DNA of 64,000 nucleotides from contig JAVYIG010000902.1 in assembly GCA_035222895.1 (NCBI GenBank), positions 1 through 64,000 on the forward strand, in the 5' to 3' direction. The stretch is from Strongylocentrotus droebachiensis. Lineage: Eukaryota; Echinodermata; Echinoidea; Camarodonta; Strongylocentrotidae. Positions 15,177 to 25,588 of the stretch are shown here, piece by piece (position 1 is the first letter of the stretch; every line of letters starts with the position of its first letter). The translations under genes were made by a program, and so were the position numbers. The notes under the pieces were generated by a model. The model had not been told where the DNA came from. It searched no databases and saw only the letters and a list, made by a program, of their open reading frames with translations.

Positions 15177-15441
15177 AAAAGTTTCAGACACTTTTGTCTC
15201 AAATAATATCTCAAATTTTGACCTTTGCAAATATCTTGGAAACTGGAGAGACCTAAAATGTAAAGAGTGTTAGTAGAAACACTTATATACCAAAATGTAC
15301 ATTTGAATGTAGGAAAAGTTTTCAGACAATTACGTCTCAAACTTTGACCGTTGCATATATCTTGGGAACTGGAGAGACTTAAAATGTAAAGAGTGTTAGT
15401 AGAAACACTTATATACCTATATATAAACTTGAATGCAGGAA
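15177..15441 (+). repeat. Direct duplication, two units of 137 and 128 bases
   Basis: Both units contain CTTGG(A/G)AACTGGAGAGAC followed by TAAAATGTAAAGAGTGTTAG and AGAAACACTTATATACC. Unit 1 is 15177-15313 and unit 2 15314-15441; an 11-base gap explains most of the length difference. Confidence 0.85.
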
Positions 15442-15818
15442 TTAGAAGGCGAGAGGAAGGGAAACAATCTATATAATATATATCAAAAGCTTACTATCCA
15501 AATCAACTGAACTTAAAGAAAAAGTTAAAAAGTGATGGTAGAAATACTATAAAGAGATGAAGAGAAAAGAAAAAACAATGACACAAGAGTAGTAAAAGTT
15601 GAGAAATATGGACTTCAACCCGAGTCAAGTATCATGTTTGTACCAATTTATGGGCCATTGAAAGCTAGACCCAGATACAGTCTCCTCCAGAGATTAGGTA
15701 TTATTATAATTCATAGCTCACCAGAGACTAGCAATTTAGCCCACTCTTCCTTTGACCTATCAATGACCCATTTACTAAGGTCATCGTACATTGTGAATTA
15801 AAGATCATGTGGTAAGTA

Positions 15819-16343
15819 ATACTGTTTTCACACTGGCAATATTTTGCTTAACCCCGTACTATAGGTGGGGTTAAGGGGGGGTCTTAGCCCCACCTATAGT
15901 ACGGGGTTAAGCCTATTCCACTTTCTGTTCAGACTGGTTTTTACCAAAGTGGGCTAAAGTTGGCTAACCCCACCTATAGTACGGGGTTAACTAACCCTGC
16001 AAAATAGCAGGGCTAACTCCGCAATTGTGGTGCTAACTCCTGCTAACCCCGCAATTGCGGTGCTAAGCAAATGAATGAGAACAGAAACGAAAAATAGTCC
16101 GGTACTACGCAATGGAGCGTATCGCAGCTGGCCAGATGCGAAGTATGTCCAATCATAACATGCACGATATCCGGGGTTAACGAAATGCAGTGAGAACAGC
16201 GGGAATTTTCTTATTCCGGAATAGGCGCTAGTACGGGACTAAAAAAAGCGGGTGTGAAAAGCCGAAAAAAATAGTCCGGGGTTAAGGATAGTACGGGGCT
16301 AAGCAAAGTACGGGGTTAAGCAAAACCAGTGTGAAAAGAGTAT
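15819..16343. mobile_element. GC-rich MITE with repeated GTACGGGGTTAA motifs
   Basis: The ends are inverted: ATACTGTTTTCACACTGG on the left and, reversed, ATACTCTTTTCACACTGG on the right, both followed by TTTTGCTTAACCCCGTAC. Inside, the motif occurs several more times in both directions, including a 67-base palindrome at 15848-15914. There is no coding frame. The GC content is clearly higher than on either side. Confidence 0.8.
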
Positions 16344-16488
16344 GAGTGTATCTTAATAATTAGGTCATAGATTCAAATCCCATATAAAAACTTTATCAGC
16401 ATAAAGCCTGGGTTTACTATATGATTCAAATTTGTATTGAACGTATTTCTGACACTTATCAGTGAGATACAGAGTATATACACTTATA

Positions 16489-17368
16489 CAGTGCGTCCCA
16501 GAAAAAACGAAACCGAGAAGTATCGATGTTTTATCATAACTTAATCACAAGCATAATTAATGAATGATACATATTTGGAAAGCTTAGAGTCTCCTCTTTC
16601 AGTTGATGCTACTCAGATGATGCATATTTCACGCATGAGTGATTAAAAGCAATTTGAAGGAAGGAAACCAAAAAGACATTTGGCGGGCGGTATCTGAATT
16701 TCGAAGAAAAATTCACATTTCTAGAAAGTTGAGTTTCTGCTCTTTCATATGACACCTCAATCAGGAAAAATGAGCGAGGAATAACAAAGTTCTGTTTGCT
16801 TAAAGTAGCCCTTACATTTTCATAATTTTAACAAACGAATTCATTTTCACTGGGTGCCTGCCGTACCAAAAAGCAGATTTGACAAAAGACTTAACTCCGT
16901 TTCGTTGACAATCAGCCATGCATGAAGACTCTCGTCTACGGCTGATTGTCAACGAAACGGAGTTAAGTCTTTTGTCAAATCTGCTTTTTGGTACGGCAGG
17001 CACCCAGTGAAAACGAATTCGTTTAATAAAATTATGAAAATGTAAGGGCTACTTTAAGCAAACAGAACTTTGTTATTCCTCGCTCATTTTTCCTGATTGA
17101 GGTGTCATATGAAAGAGCAGAAACTCAACTTTCTAGAAATGTGAATTTTTCTTCGAAATTCAGATACCGCCTGCCAAATGTCTTTTTGGTTTCCTTCCTT
17201 CAAATTGCTTTTAATCACTCATGCGTAAAATATGCATCATCTGAGTAGCATCACATCAAAGAGGAGACTCTAAGCTTTCCAAATATGTATCATTCATTAA
17301 TTATAGTTGTGATTAAGTTATGAAAGAACATCGATACTTCTCGGTTTCGTTTTTTCTGGGACGCACTG
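16489..17368. mobile_element. 880-bp foldback element with Tc1/mariner-type ends
   Basis: Two arms of 429 bases (16489-16917 and 16940-17368) are near-perfect reverse complements around a 22-base loop. The ends read CAGTGCGTCCCAGAAAAAAC and are flanked by TA on both sides (16487-16488 and 17369-17370), as expected of Tc1/mariner target duplication. There is no transposase. A one-armed relative is at 51540-51957. Compared stretches of the arms look about 95% or more identical by eye, so the insertion is young or the arms are homogenised. Confidence 0.9.
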
Positions 17369-17384
17369 TACATGTACACAAATA

Positions 17385-17456
17385 TTATTACCATCATAAT
17401 AATCATCATCATTATTATTACCATTAATTTTGTCATTATCATTATTATCATTATAC
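17385..17456. repeat. Imperfect ATT/ATC trinucleotide tract
   Basis: Interrupted ATTATTATC-type units, directly to the right of the foldback element. Confidence 0.8.
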
Positions 17457-18764
17457 AAAGAGTCATGGACAGGTGAAAAGTTGCATGTTATAATAGAAGA
17501 AATGAAAACACACTACAGAAGTTGGCAGATAATGAGCCTACCAGACACATCTATCTGACTATTGAGTATATTAAATGTATATTACAGCATCATTTGAACT
17601 TCTGACCCATTCCCCTAAGAAAATGAAAGTTTTTCTCTTTCTATCAAAGTACTTGATCCTACTGTTCTTTATACTTTAAAAGAAAAAGTTGAAAAGATAC
17701 ATCATAAAGTATGGTATACCAAATCTGAACATCAAACATATGGACGAGGTTAACCTGATATTTCCATTATCACCATGGTACCAACATCGCCAATTACAGA
17801 ATAACTAGCTAAAATAAATTTTTATTGATGCTTTTCGTAAAATACAAAACACTCCGTTTACGGAAATATAATTTTAGAGCTGATACAGCATCAGATCAAG
17901 AAGAGACATTGAAGATGGGACACTTTGCCTTGATCAAGAACAAAAGCTATCATCTCATCTCACTCCTAGCCATTCAACAAAGTCGGAAGTAATCAAGTTA
18001 TCAGTGGAAACTAGCCAGGAAGGATCAAGCTCAAGTTACTTGGGTGATGTCTTTACCATTGAGATGATTGAATATGCATATGCTTCCAGGTCAAGAACAG
18101 CAGTTTTGGCTTGAAATTACTTTTCCATGATTTGGTAGACCTAACAGGCAAAACCAAACGTTAAAACCATTTAATAAACCACTTAATTTAAATACCAAGT
18201 CTTCTAAAAGTAGACAAAGTATTAACCATGGTCATTGAAAATACTTTATATCTCTTTACTTTTAAAATCTAGTACACCATCTCATGCAGTGACTATTTTA
18301 AGGTATAAAATGAGACAATTTTCAAAAGATATTGCACGCATTAGTGATTTCCATTCCTTCTTTCATAGAGAGCATGGGAAAATTGTCACATCAACAATAT
18401 CAACTTGAAACCAGCTTGAATTACCTCTCATAAAAATACTGTTCATGTTACTGTGTTTCTCAGGTCATGAGCTGGTTGACCTATTTCTGCTACTGTTGCT
18501 AAATACCAACGCAAAGTAACTCGTGCATGAGCTTATTTATAGCATACATGTTTGGATTGTGATATTGCTGATCAACAGATCTATTATTTTCAGCCACATA
18601 AGGAAAGTTCAAAGTTGCAAGAACAAAACTGAATCATGTTAACTGATTTCCATGTTGTTTTTCTTCCAATGACCAACTTTTTATAAAAAGAAAAATTGAA
18701 ATAATATATACATATATATGTAGCTCATCCCCTCTCCCATCCTCGATTTTTGTTTGATTGTATC

Positions 18765-18905
18765 AATGTTTGTCTGTCTGTCTGTTTCTTCTTATTTCTG
18801 TTGATCTCTCTATCTCTCTGTCTGTCTCTTTCTCTCCCTCTCTCTGTCTTTGTCTCCCTTTCCCTGTCTTTGTCTCCCTTTCCCTCTCCCTTTCCCACTC
18901 ATACA
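18765..18905 (+). repeat. TGTC/CT-rich low-complexity tract
   Basis: TGTCTGTCTGTCTG passes into CTCTCTG/CCCTTTCCCTG units. The three overlapping Ser/Leu-rich frames over it are artefacts of the repeat. Confidence 0.9.
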
Positions 18906-21055
18906 CCCATTACCCCCTCCCTCTTCAGGCTTCTTTTATCAGTCTCCAAACTCATATTCCTCCCCCACCCCTAGCCTTTTCATTTCTATAAATCACACAA
19001 ATGAATCAGTACATGATCTATCACAATCCAGAAAGACACAGAATGAATGAGTAACAACAATTCATATCGACACTTTCCTTTCCTCGTTTTGGTTCCCATG
19101 CTCCAAATCAAATCAAAAGGAACCTATAATTTGTTCAGAGCCAGAAAGGTATCAGTCTATTTACAAATCATCTGAGTTAAATTCCCTCTGGCTCTCAGCT
19201 GCTGCCCTATCACTTTGGTCCTCAGCATGAAAACATGAACTACTTTCTATTTTGAACTCTCCTAAAGAATAGAAAGATGATTTAACCCACTGACTCCTGC
19301 ACTCTCATATTCTCCATAGGTTTAATACAGAAACTACACAACTCCGACAGGCAATGGGTTAAAAGGACGAATCCTGCGTGCAGACACAGCATGAATGATC
19401 TTCTCAGGTTGTGATACAAATATCAGGTGTATTTAGTTATGACAGATCTTGGTGAACTTGAACGTTTCTGGTTTAGAATTCATGGGGTTATATGGGAAAA
19501 GTGAGATCAAGCACGTATCTACTGACGTCAAAGCCAAAGGGAACAATTGCTGCCATGTAGGAGGCATTTGTTATGAGACTGTCTTCTGCTTTCTCATTTA
19601 TGATATAAAAATTGCAAACTTGCAACTTACCAACCAATCAATCTCATGTTTTCTTTTGTCTAGAACATGAGAAGCTACCATTTCTCCAAAAACAATAGGT
19701 AACCTTGGTACTTTCTTCCTCTCCATTCTTTGAGAAACAACCTGCTGCAAAAACAACAACAAACAAATGCTCAAGAGGTATCACAAGAAAGCTACATTTC
19801 AATTCATCAACTGGTTTATACCATCCCCCTTTTCTCCAATGTTTTGAAATTCAGCATTATATTATTCAACATTTACAGTATTTCTTGATCATTATGATGT
19901 CCTATCTAGATCAAATGGAACAAAGATATGATATAGTTTGAGTTCACCGTGACATCCATTCACCCACCAGTAATTCCTAAGAATTCAGAATTTTAATAAT
20001 CTGGTTATTTATGGACAGGAAATCACTGCAACAATATTGATTGGATGGCACAAAACCTGGTATTTTCAGTCATTCTAGCTTCATTTCCTGAATGAACAAT
20101 TGGTCTGTTGCACTCAGACCCCTGCAAACAATATCTTCTAGTGATTGAGATGATAAGATTCAATCAGACACAATTTGGTGCAATGATTTGTGAATAATCC
20201 CTTTGAAGCATACATTACGACTGTTTGCGCGTCTCCAAACTTACATGCCCCGGCCTAAAAGGTTCATAAAGTTTGAGCAGGGAAGCATGATCACCTGTTT
20301 GAAAATAGAATTGATCTAAAGATGAATTGCACTTGTTAGTTGGCTTTTCATTTTTCATCTCTGATTGAACTTCAGGTAGAGGTTACGTGGATTTGGTGCG
20401 TTAACGAATAAGAGGACAATAGTCGATGAGGACAAAGGATGAAATGAGAGGTAAGTAGAATGAAACGGAACCACGCATGATGTGTCGGCTCCCTCCATGG
20501 ACGGATCAAGATACCAAGATTGCTGATGTTGACCCTTACATGACCTTGGACTTGTTTGCGCTGGATTGAGGGAAACACAGTGCATGCTGGAAGGTGTGTG
20601 ATATCAATGGTCTTAAAGGGAAACATCCATCAAAACTCGAGGTTATACCATTATAGATAACCCCAAATAATGCTACATATGAAGCCTGCTAGTCTTCATA
20701 AACACATAAACATCCAGATGACAATGATTTCTTTACACAACCTTATTAGTTTATACATGTAGAGTTTTTATGATTTAAAAAAGAGATTTGATAGTTTACA
20801 TCATCAATTCAATCCCCCAAATAAATCTCCCCAAATGTTGCCACTCTTACCATAAACATGGATGCATGGAAAAATATATACCGGTAGTATTTATAAGCTA
20901 GGCATCTTTACATTTCCTCAGAGCATTTATAAGATTCTATTACTGGGAAAAAAATACCCTTTATGGCCCACTACGCAGGAAAAGAAACAACATTAAATGT
21001 GAACCTCACGTTCAACCCCAAACCATTCCATATCTCTTCATGAACAATGAACCCA

Positions 21056-21069
21056 GTAACCATAGCAAC
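21056..21069 (+). promoter_or_regulatory. RFX X-box consensus match
   Basis: GTAACCATAGCAAC fits GTNRCC-N2-RGYAAC without mismatch. No gene start is seen nearby, so function is unproven. Confidence 0.25.
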
Positions 21070-22867
21070 AAATATAGCACGATGCCAAGTATGCATTCTG
21101 ATTGGACGAGGAGAAGGGAGTGAGCAAACATTTGAAAATAAACTTCCGATCCGTTCATGCCATTGTGGAGGTTTGGACTCAAAACAAATAATAAAATATG
21201 GTTGTGGGAGCTATAGCAGTGTCTGGGTTTCGTGTTTAAAGTCTCTCATGTCGCAATGCTGAATAAATCTGGCCAGGTGCATTAAAGCCTGGGTATATAT
21301 TTTGGTCACGTCCCAAAATGATTTGAAGGAGTCGCAAGCTCAAACGGCACCGAGTGAAAGATTTATTCACACTTGAAACTTTCCTGTTAGTAAATCATTG
21401 CTTCAACACTAGACATTCTTATAACAACAGGAGTATAGCTTGTTCATTCCGATTTGTCATATCAGTATAAAATGTATCAAATAAGTTTGCACAACAGATT
21501 AAACCATGGAACTTATGCAAACCATAAAGTGTGAAAATATTTAAATATATAAGTGTTTCTGATGCATTAGTGTAAAAACAGGAAAACAGCCAAGTTTAGA
21601 TATTTCAAGCCAAAAATGTTCCAGCTATATGACGTGACTTATGTGAGCAATTGAGAAGTCCATCAGCAGTGGTGTATAATCTAATTTGAATACAACTAAA
21701 TACAATGTGTCATTAATTTTCAGACATCAAAAGTATGCCTATTTAGCAAATTATGAAACAAATTTTAATGTAAATGGTTATTTTAGTGATTTGATTTGTG
21801 AAATACTTGTGACTATCATGTGATTAACACCGGACTCTGAGAGGAAGTTCTCCCTTCTTCAATCCACCCAATGTCAATTTACATAGTATATCATCCCATC
21901 TATCTAGGTCAACATAGAGCTGGTTGAAACCGCTCCTGAAGTGTATTATCATACAATTCACACTTCCCATCTCTATACAATCAAATATGATTGGGCGTGA
22001 ATATGATTTTAAAGGTGAGAAGTTGAGAACAAAGTTTTGATATGAGTTGAAGTATGCTTGGTGGTATTAATCACTTTCTGGTTATGGAATCTCATTGAAG
22101 TAGTTGCTTGGATGTAAAAGAGAGCACAGTATTCACACAAATCCACAAAGCCCACTCTCCTATTTTTGTTTACCAGAAGCTATAGGGCTTCTGGTAAAAA
22201 GTCATCTTCAAAACAGAGAGAAATAACTATATATTTTCAGGTAGCAATGTCTGTCGTCAATATTCAAACCTGCAAAATATGAACATTGCTGTTAATCTTT
22301 CTATCAAATAAGTCAAATAAATGGCTTAAATGTGATGTATAAAAGTTTCCCTTTAATGAATTCATCATCATTGGTTTTCATGTTAATTGATGTCATGGAC
22401 ATGGTTATGTAAAAATATGTTTCTTTTTCTTATTGATTGAAATCTCTCCCTAAACAAAAATATGAACAGCTAATTAATAAAGTTACTGACCATGCTTATT
22501 TTATGAAAATAATAGTAAAATGAATTTCCGGACATGTGATTTGTGTAAACAAACCTAAACAATCACCTCTGGGACCTTGAAAACAAATATGTTGACTTTT
22601 CATTTTCAAATCTGAAGGAAAAGAGCAAACAGTCATTCAGACAATACCAAAGTCCAAGAAAATCAAACTCTTGGGTTCAACAGGTAATTAGCTTTAGACT
22701 GAATCTTCCTGAAGATAATAGGAAGGTATGAGGAACTTGAACTTCAGAGCAGATAGTAAGGTGCATTGTACAAAGTATATAACACCTTTATTTACATATA
22801 TTTCTTTTGCTCTTGATGATAAATGAATAGCTTAAGATAGTCAAGTCATTAATAATAATAATGATAC

Positions 22868-22870
22868 TAT

Positions 22871-22902
<32 letters not shown>

Positions 22903-23017
22903 TTACTACTATGTACTGCTGCTATTACTATTAGATGAATGTTATTATTATTAGTGTTAGTATTAATAGTTATAGTAATAGTAGTAGTAATAGTAGTGGT
23001 AGTAGTAGTAGTAGTAA

Positions 23018-23076
<59 letters not shown>

Positions 23077-23200
23077 ATAGAAGTAGTAGTAGTAATAGTA
23101 GTAGAAGTAGTAGTAGTAGTAGTAGAAGTAGTAGTATGAGTAATAGTAACATTAGTAGTAGTAGCAGCAGTAGCAGTAGAAGAAGGAGTAATAGTATTAG
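22868..23200. repeat. Long trinucleotide array: (ACT)n then (AGT)n
   Basis: An (ACT)n block at about 22868-22912 is followed by over 200 bases of (AGT)n-type repeat with ATA and GAA variants (22979-23200). The two blocks are complementary in opposite order. The polySer, polyVal and polyLeu frames here are artefacts. Confidence 0.95.
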
Positions 23201-23282
23201 TTGAGCAGAAGGAGGAGTAGTGCTAGTATGAGATGATATAGTACAGAAGTTTCTTGAGTGGATGTGTAACATTCAAGCATAT

Positions 23283-23504
23283 CAGGTACCAACCTACCCC
23301 TGGGTGGAGAGTGGCAGTCTCCATCAGTTCTTACCTTCAGAAAGGCCTTAAAAACACATCTTTTTTGCAATTTGTAGTTGTAAGACTGTTTTTTTCTAAT
23401 TATATGTATTTATGTAATTTTTATTTTCATTCACTGTAAGCGCTTTGGGCCTTATGGGAAAAGCGTGGTATAAGTAATAATAATAATAATAATAATAATA
23501 ATAG
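23283..23504 (+). mobile_element. 5'-truncated LINE 3' end
   Basis: From 23327 it encodes VLTFRKALKTHLF, the usual C-terminal end of CR1/L2-like reverse transcriptase proteins. The 3' end has CTGTAAGCGCTTTGGGCCTT and a (TAA)n tail (23477-23504). It directly follows the trinucleotide array. No target duplication is obvious. Confidence 0.75.
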
Positions 23505-24900
23505 ATTACTGTCTTCTCAGAGAATGTAATTGCCAGGCAGGGATACAAACTCTCAACCTCTTTGATGATTTAAATTCAAGTAAATAAAACGCTATACCCA
23601 AACAGAATGGTTGATTTCACTTAAAAATACTGAAATGATTCTGATCTTAATTTTATAAATAAAAATAGAAATATGGTTTGGTGAAGATTTTTATGGAGAG
23701 GAGAATGCAAAGTAAAATCACAATTTTCAAACACATGTAATTATAGAGTGTTCTTTTTAGTATTGTGAAAGGAAAATGAACGGTAATGAAGCCCTTAGCG
23801 TGTACTAATCAGTCTTTCCTTGACTGCATAAAGTATAATCTCTTTCAGATCCAAAGGCTTCACTTTATTTTCTGACCAGTCTAAATAGTGTCAGAGCTAT
23901 TTGATCAGTAGACGAAGTTTACAGGGTCCATTTGGCACATAGACAAGGAGATAAAGTTGACACTAAAATGGCGCCATGTATTTAGTTTGAAAGCGGCTTT
24001 AAGCAAAGCACTGCTGGTACACAATAGGTGACAATGGAGCGTGAAGAATCAGAGAGCTGTGAATGGAGTCGGAAGCACGTTCATCGGAGTCAGGGTTTAA
24101 CAGAAGATTTGATGAAACAGGGATATTGAACAGACACATATGGAGGACTGGAGTCCCAAGAAACAGTGTGATGTGGAAGGTCATAGAAATGGCAGCCTAA
24201 ACCAGTCTCTTTCATTCTAGAAGTACATTCAAAGACAAACCTGACTGAAAATAAATTATCAAATAAAATCACAAGGGGAGGGAAAGAAGTCTTTACAAAT
24301 TTGGATCATACTCTTGGTGGTTTTATCAGATTCATTCATGCTTAACACTGGTCAACTGTCAGCATGATTTTTAGTAATAGATTTTCTGTAAAGGTTCTTG
24401 ATAAGCCTATCAGCTGTGGAAGAAAAATGATGCAAATATTTAATTTAGATCATAAGTACCATGCACACCCATACCATGGGCCCATTCAGGGACACTGACA
24501 TTTATTAATGTTGTATTACAAAGAAAAGAAGAGCTAGTAATGATATTTGTTCCTTATGATCAGATGTAATCATAAATATAGTATTTCTCTCTTCATATAC
24601 TCAGCTTACAATGGCAGAAACTACAAAAGTAAGCAAAACACTGTCTTCCATCTTCTAAAGACATATTCAAATGGTGTTTTTTTAAAAGAAGACACAATAT
24701 GGAAGATATTGTACCTAAATTCATTGGAAGAAAAAAGAAGAAAAAAAGAAAGGAAATATTTAAAATATGATATTCAAAACAACAAGTGCAATGCCGTGTA
24801 CAATCAAAATAATTATGGACAACTTTATTCTGTCCAGGTTTAGTGAAAGGAACATGGATATTCATTATCAATTACAACAATACAAAGACCAGTACACCGT
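23505..24900. other. Gene-poor sequence; no supported gene
   Basis: Only short chance frames on both strands. Nothing else recognised. Confidence 0.55.
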
Positions 24901-24903
24901 AAC

Positions 24904-25012
24904 CAAAAGCTTAGCAATTGATCGTACGATTGTATTTTACAATTGATTGCACACATAGGGATCAATGCAATCAATCACAAAAATCAATTGTGTGATCAAT
25001 TGCTAAACTTTG
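24904..25012. mobile_element. ~110-bp hairpin MITE
   Basis: AAAAGCTTAGCAATTGATCG on the left pairs with the reverse of GTGTGATCAATTGCTAAACT on the right; inner segments (CAATTGATTGCA and TGCAATCAATCA) pair too. No coding capacity. Confidence 0.65.
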
Positions 25013-25376
25013 TATTACATGGCACTGTTATCAGAAGTGATGAAGTGCATTTCACCATGCCTCTAATTCCATTCTTGTGGTATCTATGTAAATAATGTAC
25101 AAGTTTTCACAGATGAATGGTAAAACAAGATTAAAAATAATAACCTCACTATTTATTCAGTGTAATTCTATACGCCTGTTGAACTTTCCATGTTTTTCTT
25201 TAACACTGTGAACTTGAAGTACAAAACTCACAGAGGATAGGCATTATTTGTTCTGATTGTCTCTTGAATTCCAAACTAAAGGTATAGTGCTCTCGACCAC
25301 AAAATTGACCTCCTCAAACAGTCTAGCTCAAACAGCTTCTTGACCCTTTAGACTGCACTTTTGAGAGCTATCTGAG

Positions 25377-25422
25377 AGAGAGGGAGGGAGAGGGAAAGGG
25401 AGAGAGAGAGAGAGAGAGAGAG
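25377..25422 (+). repeat. (GA)n tract
   Basis: GAGGGAGAGGGAAAGG runs into pure GA repeats. Confidence 0.9.
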
Positions 25423-25481
25423 AAAGCTGTAAATAAAAGAATTGAGAGGAAGAGGCCTTTATACAGAACATAAAGAATGGT

Positions 25482-25588
25482 ATGAAAGAAAGAGAAAGAG
25501 AAAGAGAAAGAGAAAAAGAAAGAGAAAGAGGAAGAGAAAGAGAAAGAGGAAGAGAAAGAGAAAGAGGAAGAGAAAGAGAAAGAGAGAG
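25482..25588 (+). repeat. GAAAGA hexamer array
   Basis: About 17 units of GAAAGA/GAGGAA type. It is open in several frames only because the repeat has no stop (Lys-Arg and Glu-Arg frames on plus, Leu-Ser on minus). Confidence 0.95.

Larger units (their letters stand above)
17457..22860. other. Gene-poor sequence; no supported gene
   Basis: AT-rich with chance frames. It holds a CT/TGTC-rich tract (18765-18905), an X-box-like site (21056-21069) and a TTTAACCCACTG ... CAATGGGTTAAA inverted pair (19281-19362) that may be a worn small repeat. Confidence 0.55.

Noticed and set aside
16812..17003. 63-codon minus-strand frame inside the foldback element
   Set aside because: It spans the palindrome centre, so it encodes complementary arm sequence and no transposase motif.
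22935..23272. PolySer, polyVal and polyLeu open frames
   Set aside because: They are translations of the AGT/ACT microsatellite in different frames; no flanking coding signal.
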